From Candidatus Hydrogenedentota bacterium (GTDB lineage Bacteria > Hydrogenedentota > Hydrogenedentia > Hydrogenedentales > JAGMZX01): 64,000 nucleotides of DNA. The translations under genes were made by a program, and so were the position numbers. A model generated the notes under the pieces. It saw nothing but the letters and a program-made list of their open reading frames with translations. It had not been told where the DNA came from and searched no databases. Of this stretch, positions 43,935-50,784 are shown piece by piece; position 1 is the first letter of the stretch; the number at the start of each line of letters is the position of its first letter. The stretch covers positions 1 through 64,000 of the forward strand of contig JAKQEQ010000167.1 in assembly GCA_029556545.1 (NCBI GenBank), written 5' to 3'.

Positions 43935-44351
43935 TTACTCCTGTCCCAGCACGGGCGTACTCGCGGTCACATCGAGCGGCACGCGCGGACGCATGGGCAA
44001 GAGAAACGGTTCGAGCGCGCGCCACGCCCGTTTCTCGGACTGATCCGCCATCGCCAGGAGCGCGGCGAAGCGGTCGCCCGCCTCGATGCGCTGCCCTCCG
44101 ATGGTGACACGCTGCTGCTCGATGGCGTCGCGCGAGGCCAGCGCCCGCAGGAGATACGCCCCGGCAAGCAGCGCCTCGCCGATCACGAGCCCCGGGGCCG
44201 CGGGCGGCTCGGCGTATTGCGGGTCGAGGCGGCGCAGCAGCGCGTCGTGCGCATCCTCGAGGGCCGTCGTTACGAGGCCCGTCGGGACCGACTCGGTGTC
44301 GTGGGCCTGAAGCCGCCCCCGGACGTCCGATTCCGAAGCAAACGTTGTCAT
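43935..44351 (-). CDS. phage head-tail adaptor-like protein
   Basis: 138 residues, largely helical (MTTFASESDVRGRLQAHDTESVPTGLVTTALEDAHDALLRRLDP...GEALLAGAYLLRALASRDAIEQQ). Length, all-helical content and position directly after the major capsid gene match head-completion or connector adaptors (gp6/gp15 type). It overlaps no neighbour; the Dit-like gene starts 5 nt after its stop. Confidence 0.6.
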   Translation of the reverse strand: MTTFASESDVRGRLQAHDTESVPTGLVTTALEDAHDALLRRLDPQYAEPPAAPGLVIGEALLAGAYLLRALASRDAIEQQRVTIGGQRIEAGDRFAALLAMADQSEKRAWRALEPFLLPMRPRVPLDVTASTPVLGQE

Positions 44352-44435
44352 GCGTGAGGTTCCCCTGGCCGGCGCGGGAAAAGCGGGGAAGTCTTCCCGC
44401 GCCGGCTGTGTGTGTTTCGGTGAATGGTCGCGCGA

Positions 44436-45488
44436 CTACTCGCTCCAATCGCTGTTCAGCACGATGCGCGCCTTGTCGTAGAGGATCGCGAAGTCCGTGA
44501 CCACGGTGAGGTAGGTGCGGTCCCATTGCTGGTTGATGAGCTTGTCGCTCTCGACGAGCAGGTCCTGCTCGGTGAGCTTCTGGACCGCGTAGCCCGCGTC
44601 GAGGATGGTGAGCTTCTTCGCCGGGTGGTCCGCCATGGGCACGAGCTTGACGCCGAGCGGCGTGGGCAGGTTGCCCGTCTTGGCGAAGTCGAACCACTGG
44701 CTCTCCTTGATCTCGTCGAGGTTCAGGATGGCCGCGCTGGTGTCCGGGTCCGCCAGCATGTGCGTCGGCGTGAAGTAGTGCCCGACGGTGAGGGCCAGGA
44801 ACCCCGTCACGAGGTCGCCGTAGGCCCAGGCGTCGCTTGTGGCCGTGTTGATCGCGACCGGCGCCGTGCCCGCCCCGGACGAGTCGCCCGACACCAGCAC
44901 CGCCGCGAGCCGCGCATCGAGGGCGCGGCCCAGGCGTTCGCCGATGCGCCGCAGGTGGACGCGCAGCATGTCGACGGACATGCGCCGCACCACCTCGTAG
45001 GACGCGATCACGCCGCGGCCCAGCTTGTCGAGGCGCACGATGCGGTCCCCGTAAGTGATCTCGGACTCGGGGATCGCCGCGCCCTCGGCGACCTTGCGCA
45101 GTTCCTCTTCGTCCTCGTTCTCGTTGACGTAGGGCAGGTCGTAGGCGGTGCCGTTGATCGACTCGTCACGGACGATCAACTCGGGGTAGACCGGCTTGCG
45201 CCGGAGCCCCTCGAGGACCGCCTCGCGCACGATGTCGGGGAACAGCCACTTGGCGTTCGGGTCCGACTGAAAGAAGCGCTCGACCGTGATGCGCCCGACG
45301 TCGATGCCGAACTCGCGCGCGCAGTAGTCCTGCACGTTCACGCCCAGCGCCTGGAAGTAGTGCCGGTGCGTGAGGCCGAGCGCTTGGAGCGTATCGTAGA
45401 GCTGTTGGCCGCGGACCGCCTCGAGCTTGTCCGCCGGCTGGCCGAGAAACGCGACGCGCTCCCGGATCAATCCGTCGTGGTATGCCAT
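44436..45488 (-). CDS. phage major capsid protein
   Basis: 350 residues. Size, position and content (VSGDSSGAGTAPVAINTATSDAWAYGDLV, ADPDTSAAILNLDEIKESQWFDFAKTGNLPTPLGVKLVPMADHPAKKLTILDAGYAVQKL) fit HK97-fold major capsid proteins of the type often annotated as phage major capsid protein. The N-terminal 100 residues could be a delta/scaffolding region. It is preceded by the decoration protein gene, as in lambda-like phages. Confidence 0.82.
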   Translation of the reverse strand: MAYHDGLIRERVAFLGQPADKLEAVRGQQLYDTLQALGLTHRHYFQALGVNVQDYCAREFGIDVGRITVERFFQSDPNAKWLFPDIVREAVLEGLRRKPVYPELIVRDESINGTAYDLPYVNENEDEEELRKVAEGAAIPESEITYGDRIVRLDKLGRGVIASYEVVRRMSVDMLRVHLRRIGERLGRALDARLAAVLVSGDSSGAGTAPVAINTATSDAWAYGDLVTGFLALTVGHYFTPTHMLADPDTSAAILNLDEIKESQWFDFAKTGNLPTPLGVKLVPMADHPAKKLTILDAGYAVQKLTEQDLLVESDKLINQQWDRTYLTVVTDFAILYDKARIVLNSDWSE

Positions 45489-45503
45489 GATGATGCGTGC
45501 CTC

Positions 45504-45884
45504 CTACAGCAACACGTGGACCGTCGCGGCCGCCGTGTCGACTTTCAGGTTGATGCCCTTGCCGTTGCCCGAGGCCGGCGCTTTCACCGCGCCCGCCGTC
45601 GCCGAGGCCGCGACGCCCGCCGCGCCGTTCACGTCCGGGGCGGACCCCGTGTACGCGAACGCGCAGACGCCGCGGACCTTTACCGGGATCGCGACGCCGT
45701 TCTCCGAGGCGTCGGCCATCGCCTGGCCGAACACCACGTCCTCGGCGTCCGTCGCGTTCGTGACGGTGTAGTCGCCGGCCAGTTTCACGGCGTCGCCCTT
45801 GTTGATCGCGACGTCGCCTTCCGCGGGCGTCGTGCACGTGACGATCAACTCCGTCACGACGCCGCCGATATCGCCAAATGCCAT
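45504..45884 (-). CDS. capsid decoration protein (DUF2190-like)
   Basis: 126 residues from the ATG at 45884 behind AGGAGG. It is a small beta-rich protein (AEGDVAINKGDAVKLAGDYTVTNATDAEDVVFGQAMADASENGVAIPVKVRGVCAFAYTG) with the pattern of DUF2190-type and lambda gpD-like decoration proteins. It sits immediately upstream of the major capsid gene. Confidence 0.75.
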   Translation of the reverse strand: MAFGDIGGVVTELIVTCTTPAEGDVAINKGDAVKLAGDYTVTNATDAEDVVFGQAMADASENGVAIPVKVRGVCAFAYTGSAPDVNGAAGVAASATAGAVKAPASGNGKGINLKVDTAAATVHVLL

Positions 45885-45950
45885 GATGGTTCCTCCTGTG
45901 TTGTATGCGGGGGCCGGAACGCGCAACGCGCATGGCGCTAAGCCCTCAGT

Positions 45951-45983
45951 CGCTATAGGTCCTATAGGTCCCATGGGACCTAT
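45951..45983. repeat. CTATAGGTC repeats ending in a 20-bp perfect palindrome
   Basis: Two 9-bp units (CTATAGGTC) run into ATAGGTCCCATGGGACCTAT (45964-45983), which is perfectly self-complementary. It lies between the phosphoesterase and decoration genes. Confidence 0.85.
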
Positions 45984-46043
45984 CGCCCGCGCGCCGTGCG
46001 TCTTGCCCCTATCAATGCTTGTTCGTGTTTCGCGCGGCCCGGA

Positions 46044-46745
46044 TCAGCCCTGCCGCACAATCGCAAACGCCCGGTCGCGTGCCCCCGCCGCCGTCTCCTC
46101 GTCGAGGGGCGCGGGCCGCGACACCGGTTGCGGGGGGTACTTCTCGTCGAAGCGGAACTCGTAGGCCCGCAGGTGCGCGTGGATTTCGTCGAGCGAGCAC
46201 CCATCGAGCGTGCGCCGCCAGACCGCCTCGTCAAACACGTTTCCGTCCAGTTCGCGCCCGAGCCCGCGGAACCGCGCGACGGCCCGTCGCCGCGCCGTGA
46301 CGCCGTCGCGGATCAGCCGCCCCGCCGCGTCCGCCGAAAGCCCGCTTTCGCGCAGCGCCTCGCACACGGCGCGCTCCGCCGCCGCCGGCAGCCCCGCCAC
46401 GCGCGTCACCCGGACCACGCGGTCCCCCGTCGTGCCGCGCAGGATCACGCGACCGCCTTCCGCGTTGCGCTCGATCCACGCATACAGGCCGGCGTCCTCG
46501 CGCACGGCGTCGCCGTCCCGGTCGAGCCAGGACACCGGATGCGGCGCCTTCTCGCGGGCCGTGCAGTCACCGTCGAGAGCCGCGCCGTCGATGCGCCACC
46601 CGAGCAGATAGCCGTCCTGTTCGAGGCGCAGGTCGAGGTGCGGCCCTTCTTCATCGTGGTGCCGATGCAATACGAAGCGTCCCGCGAATTGCTCGGGGGC
46701 CAGGTCGACTGCATCGGTCTGTTCGCACTCCAGATTCCAGAACAT
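46044..46745 (-). CDS. LigD-type 3'-phosphoesterase domain protein in the phage module
   Basis: 233 residues from the ATG at 46745 with GAGGA upstream. Residues 22-75 match the 3'-phosphoesterase domain of bacterial NHEJ ligase LigD: the ligand pattern H30-x5-H36-x-D38-x-R40-L-E in HDEEGPHLDLRLE has the same spacing as in LigD, and a downstream HP dipeptide (H69) equals its third histidine. LigD-PE removes 3'-terminal ribonucleotides and 3'-phosphates from DNA ends. The C-terminal half is helical and unrecognised. There is no ligase or polymerase domain and no Ku gene nearby. Its place between protease and decoration genes points to a virion or packaging-linked role, which is inference. Confidence 0.72.
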   Translation of the reverse strand: MFWNLECEQTDAVDLAPEQFAGRFVLHRHHDEEGPHLDLRLEQDGYLLGWRIDGAALDGDCTAREKAPHPVSWLDRDGDAVREDAGLYAWIERNAEGGRVILRGTTGDRVVRVTRVAGLPAAAERAVCEALRESGLSADAAGRLIRDGVTARRRAVARFRGLGRELDGNVFDEAVWRRTLDGCSLDEIHAHLRAYEFRFDEKYPPQPVSRPAPLDEETAAGARDRAFAIVRQG

Positions 46746-46772
46746 GGGCAATCCTCGCGTTTCAGGGAAGGG

Positions 46773-47477
46773 TCATTCCGCGGCCCAGGGGCGGCGTGAA
46801 ATCAGTTCGACGGGCGTGTGATAGCGGTCACGGGCGAACTCCAGCGCGTCCCGCGCCGGCAGCCCGCGGTTCTCGCGCGGCACGAAACGCGTGCCCTGCG
46901 ACCCCGACGCGACGACCGAGCCCTCGATGACCTCGATCACGTCGCGCAGGATGAAGTGGCACGTCTTGTCGCCGTAGCTCCGGCCCGGCACATGGTCGCA
47001 CGCGCGCAGATCGCGCCCGCACACCGAGCACTCCGGCGTCCGGAACGAGAACCCAATCGAGGTCTCTCGGTAGACGCCCCCCTCGATATTCAGGATGAAG
47101 TCCCGGTTGTCATCCGTCCGCAGCACGTACACGTCGGGCCGCACCGACACACGCGCCTCGTCCCGGTGCAGTCGCGATCGGAAAAACGTGCCGCGAGGCA
47201 GCGAACCGCGCAAGTCATGCCGCTCCATCAGCGGGCGGCCCGGGACCATCCGGTCCACCTTCTCCAGTTCCTCGTCCGGGAACCGGCTGAAATGGCGGTC
47301 GACTTGGTTGTGGCAGAGATCGAGGCTGAACACGGCGAATTCCGCGGGTTCGAGGGGGCGCAGCGTGTAGGCGTTCACGGCGTCGAGCAGCGCGCGCCTC
47401 TCGACGTCGTCGTCGGGCGCGGCGCGCATGCCGAGGAGAACGCCCTCGTGTCTGAAGACAAACGGTTCGAATTCCAT
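46773..47477 (-). CDS. prohead protease-like protein with zinc-finger insert
   Basis: 234 residues. The HK97-protease-like pattern is visible: the His in GRPLMERHDLRGSLPRGTF, the Ser in YRETSIGFSF, and VIEVIEGSVVASGSQGTRF in place of the usual EVSLV. A small metal-binding insert (CSVCGRDLRACDHVPGRSYGDKTCHF) lies after the serine strand. Position between portal and capsid genes supports a capsid maturation role. A structural protein without protease activity cannot be excluded. Confidence 0.65.
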   Translation of the reverse strand: MEFEPFVFRHEGVLLGMRAAPDDDVERRALLDAVNAYTLRPLEPAEFAVFSLDLCHNQVDRHFSRFPDEELEKVDRMVPGRPLMERHDLRGSLPRGTFFRSRLHRDEARVSVRPDVYVLRTDDNRDFILNIEGGVYRETSIGFSFRTPECSVCGRDLRACDHVPGRSYGDKTCHFILRDVIEVIEGSVVASGSQGTRFVPRENRGLPARDALEFARDRYHTPVELISRRPWAAE

Positions 47478-47536
47478 GCAAGAGTCTCCGTTTCTCGGTG
47501 GGATTTAGCGAAGGCCGGGCTTGCCACGCCGAAGCG

Positions 47537-48826
47537 TCAGCGAAGGCCGGGAAGGTTCAGGAGGACGCCAGCCTGTTCGCGGTTGATCAGCCCCTTGTCG
47601 AGCAGCGTCAGCGCGTTCGCGATGTCGCGCCCCCGCGCCTGGGCCGCCTTGAGCAGGTCCGCGGTGCGGTTCGCGCGCATGTGCACCTTCACACGCGCCT
47701 CGCCCCACATGAGCGCCAGTTCGAAGTTGTAGAGCCGTTCGAGAATGCGCTTGACGTTGCGGTTGATGCCCTCCACCTGGCGCGTGATGATCTCGAACTG
47801 CGCCGTGCCGTAGGTCTCGGTGGTGCCGTAGTTCCGGCCCAGCAGCACCGGCATCAGGTGCGTCCCCGTGATCACCTGTTCCTCGATGGCCTTGTGGTTG
47901 TCGTAGAAGACCTGCGCGTGCTGATCGCCGCGCACCAGCGAAATCTTCACGTTGTCATAGGTGACCAGATTCTGATCCGTTTCCAGCCCGCTCAGACGCT
48001 TTCGCAGTTCCTCGAAATTCGCGCCGACGCGCGCCTGATACGCCTCCGCGCTCTCGCCGCGCTGCCGCGCCTCGGGCGCGTACTGCACGTGCAGCTTGGC
48101 CCAGCCCGCGTTGTGCGTCGCCTTCGCCATGTCCTCGAACAGCCGCTGCTGGACTTTCACCACGAACGGGATCGATCGCAGCATCGATCGCCCATACGGG
48201 TTCGTGCCATCGCGGTCCATCCCCATGTAGAGGAATCGCTCCTTCGGCAGCGGAATCTCTTCCCCGCGCCAGACCTGATACGCCTCGAGCGCGCCGTCCG
48301 CGCGTTTGAACCGCACGGTCCACACGTCCACCGGAACCACGTCCCAGATCGACTCCCGCCCCTGCGACAGCACCATCTCGAGCGCCGCCGCGCCGTACGT
48401 AAACAGCGACGTGTAGAAGACGTCGAGCAGCCCGTCCATCCCGCGGTCGCCGCCGTTGACTCGGTGGTTCAGTTCGTCGATCAGCCGTTCCGCGCGCCGC
48501 TTCGCCACGCCCGAACTCGCCTCGACGATCTCGACGTCGTAGCCGGTCTGGCACAGCCGCTTCCACGTCCACACCGCGTCCGAAATGTCCGGCACGGCGT
48601 CGCGCAGGAAGCGATACACTTGCAGCATCTCGAAAGGCGTTTCATTCGGCAGCGGCACAAAGCGGTCCCAGTGCGCGCCGAACCGCGCCACGTCCTCCGG
48701 CAGCGACGCCGTCTTGAACGTGCCCGCGGGCGGCTGCGGCGCGGGCCGCAAACCGCGGCCCTTCCCCTCTCCCCGGCGCCGTCCCACAACACCGCGCTTG
48801 AATGTAATCGGCCACCAACGCGCCAT
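47537..48826 (-). CDS. phage portal protein
   Basis: 429 residues. It has the features of portal proteins of the Mu gp29/SPP1-like type: the wing segment QVYRFLRDAVPDISDAVWTWKRLC, GMDGLLDVFYTSLFTYGAAALEMVL, RFLYMGMDRDGTNPYGRSMLRSIPFVVKVQQRLFEDMAKATHNAG, and a long C-terminal helix (FEIITRQVEGINRNVKRILERLYNFELAL). First gene of the module; no terminase is found upstream, where a repeat spacer and lepB follow. Confidence 0.83.
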   Translation of the reverse strand: MARWWPITFKRGVVGRRRGEGKGRGLRPAPQPPAGTFKTASLPEDVARFGAHWDRFVPLPNETPFEMLQVYRFLRDAVPDISDAVWTWKRLCQTGYDVEIVEASSGVAKRRAERLIDELNHRVNGGDRGMDGLLDVFYTSLFTYGAAALEMVLSQGRESIWDVVPVDVWTVRFKRADGALEAYQVWRGEEIPLPKERFLYMGMDRDGTNPYGRSMLRSIPFVVKVQQRLFEDMAKATHNAGWAKLHVQYAPEARQRGESAEAYQARVGANFEELRKRLSGLETDQNLVTYDNVKISLVRGDQHAQVFYDNHKAIEEQVITGTHLMPVLLGRNYGTTETYGTAQFEIITRQVEGINRNVKRILERLYNFELALMWGEARVKVHMRANRTADLLKAAQARGRDIANALTLLDKGLINREQAGVLLNLPGLR

Positions 48827-48963
48827 GCGGAGCTTCCTTTCTTTTCTCCAAATGCATTCACCCCCCTATGGAAGCGCGTTGCACTCGAGAGCCCGCGTGG
48901 ACGAGTTCGACGAAAGGGACCGTGCCTGCGAGCACCAAGCAGATTGGCGCATCTTCCGCGCTC

Positions 48964-49012
48964 TGTCCATCCCGTCCATGCCGTCCATACCGTCCATACC
49001 GTCCGTCCCGCC
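48964..49012. repeat. degenerate 9-bp tandem repeat (CCGTCCATA)n
   Basis: About five units in the spacer between portal gene and lepB. The same unit type is found in coding frame at 51271-51312. Confidence 0.88.
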
Positions 49013-49101
49013 GCTCCACACAGGAATTCCGGCCCCCGAATAAGGTATCCTCTGGCACTTCCTTGTCTACTGGGATACAAGAGGACTCGGCGCGCGATAA
49101 C

Positions 49102-50610
49102 ATGGCAAAGAAACGATCAAGCAATCTTGAGCAATCGGGGGACGAACCCGTGGTCTGGAGCGGCTGGCTGGTCGGCGGCGTCATCGCCTTGATTGGCGGC
49201 GGCCTATTCTACGTTGGCGGCAAGTATGCGCGCATCAGCGGATTCGACTGGGTCCAGATGGGCGGCGTTTTCCTGCTGGCCATCGGCGTCATGGTCATGC
49301 TTTCGGGCGATATTACGCGCGAGAGCGCCATCGAGTGGCTGCGCAGCCTCGGGGTCGCCGTCGGCATCGCGCTGCTCATCCGCTGGCCCCTCGCCGAGCC
49401 CTTCCGCATCCCCTCCGGCTCGATGGAAACCACGCTGCACGGCGACGACCGCTTCCTCCGCGGCGATCGCGTCTTCGTCAACAAATGGGTCTACGGCGTG
49501 CGCTACCCCTTCATGAACAAGCGCCTCTGGTACGGCGCGCCGCCGCGGCGGTGGGACATCGTGGTCTTCAAGGCGGTCGAAACCAACGCCGAGCACCCGA
49601 CGCTCGTCAAGCGCATCGTGGGCATGCCCGGCGAGCGGATCAGCATCCACGACGGCAAGGTCCACCGCGTCTTCCGAAACGGCGAGGCGGTCCCGACGCC
49701 CGAGGCCGCGCCCGACCTCAATTTCGCGGCGGCCGGGCGCGTGCGGCGGCCCGGCGGCGACGAGGAACTGCACGTGCCGCTGCGCATCCCGGATTTCATG
49801 CCGGCGGACCAGGAATACTCGTCGCCCTGGGGCTACGCGCCCGACATGCGGTACGGCATCCGAACCGAAGACGAGTACTCGTTGATACCGGAGGGCCATT
49901 ATCTCTTGCTGGGCGACAACAGCCGCAACAGCCGCGATGGCCGCTACTGGGGCTGGGTGCCGAACGAGCACCTCGTGGGACGGGTCTCGTGCATCTGGTG
50001 GCCGCCCCCGCGCTGGCGCGATTTCACCGGATTCTCGATGACCTGGTGGTGGCGCGCGCTCTTGGCGGCGCTGGGCGTGTTCGTCGTGGTTCGTCTCCTG
50101 ATCGGGCGTTCCTACGCGGTCCACGCGGACGGCAGACGTAGCGTCGAGCACGTGTACGTGGACTTCCTGGGCCTGGGATTGCGCGTCCCGTTCACGCGCC
50201 TTTGGGCAGCGCGCTGGGGCCGCCTCGAACGGGGAGACCGCGTCGTCTATTGGGCAGCCACGCACGAGGGCGCGCCCCAGCTCCTGCTGTCGGGGCGCAT
50301 CGCCGGGCTTCCGGGCGAACGCGTCACTTTTGACAACAGCCGCCTGCTAATCGACGACAAGCCCGTCGTATCGCCGCCCGATCTTGCGGAAGCGCGGTAC
50401 CAGGCGGCGCACCCGGACGCCAAGTACGGCCGCGCAAAGGGCAAACAGTACACCGTCGTGCCGGAAGACTCCTATTTCATCCTCACGGACCATGACGAAA
50501 CCGAGTGCCCGGCGGACAGCCGGACCGTGGGCTGGGTCGCGCGCACCGCGCTCGTGGGCAGGCCACGCGCCGTCTGGTGGCCGCCAAGCCGCTGGCGCCG
50601 CCTCCACTGA
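49102..50610 (+). CDS. lepB: signal peptidase I with duplicated, degenerate second S26 domain
   Basis: 502 residues from the ATG at 49102. Two or three membrane helices (residues about 20-100) precede the S26 catalytic domain, with Ser in FRIPSGSMETTL and general-base Lys in PTLVKRIVGMPGE, and the family box GDNSRNSRDGRYWGWV. After a fourth helix (WWWRALLAALGVFVVVRLLIG) a second S26-like domain follows: DRVVYWAATHEGAPQLLLSGRIAGLPGERV and TDHDETECPADSRTVGWV, where the Ser motif is missing and the Lys position is Gly. The second copy is therefore probably structural. Spacer frames upstream of 49102 are repeat DNA. Confidence 0.88.
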   Translation: MAKKRSSNLEQSGDEPVVWSGWLVGGVIALIGGGLFYVGGKYARISGFDWVQMGGVFLLAIGVMVMLSGDITRESAIEWLRSLGVAVGIALLIRWPLAEPFRIPSGSMETTLHGDDRFLRGDRVFVNKWVYGVRYPFMNKRLWYGAPPRRWDIVVFKAVETNAEHPTLVKRIVGMPGERISIHDGKVHRVFRNGEAVPTPEAAPDLNFAAAGRVRRPGGDEELHVPLRIPDFMPADQEYSSPWGYAPDMRYGIRTEDEYSLIPEGHYLLLGDNSRNSRDGRYWGWVPNEHLVGRVSCIWWPPPRWRDFTGFSMTWWWRALLAALGVFVVVRLLIGRSYAVHADGRRSVEHVYVDFLGLGLRVPFTRLWAARWGRLERGDRVVYWAATHEGAPQLLLSGRIAGLPGERVTFDNSRLLIDDKPVVSPPDLAEARYQAAHPDAKYGRAKGKQYTVVPEDSYFILTDHDETECPADSRTVGWVARTALVGRPRAVWWPPSRWRRLH

Positions 50611-50654
50611 AACCAACGGATTCGCCTCGCGCCCCAACGCCGCCGCGCGCCCGC

Positions 50655-50683
50655 TTGACAGAATCCACGAACGGGCGTAGTAT
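50655..50683 (+). promoter_or_regulatory. sigma70 promoter of the SBBP gene
   Basis: TTGACA (50655-50660) lies 17 bp from TAGTAT (50678-50683), giving a start near 50690 and a leader of about 95 nt. Confidence 0.65.
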
Positions 50684-50784
50684 AAAAGTCGTGATCACGG
50701 CATAGGCGTCGCGGTGGGACACAAGGGCTCGGCGCCCGACGCAGTCGCCTGTGCCGGCGGCATGCACGATGGAGGGACTTCGGC

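Larger units (their letters stand above)
40226..48826 (-). mobile_element. phage-derived head and tail-tip module without terminase or integrase
   Basis: Ten co-oriented genes in canonical phage order: portal, prohead-protease-like, a LigD-type phosphoesterase, decoration protein, major capsid, head-tail adaptor, Dit-like, Tal-like tail tip with nuclease domain, a possible fibre protein, and a small membrane protein. Missing are terminase, tape measure, tail tube, lysis cassette, integrase and regulators. Host-type short repeats lie in four of its spacers. The reading frames are all intact and the GC matches the chromosome, suggesting long residence or domestication rather than recent decay. 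Confidence 0.75.
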
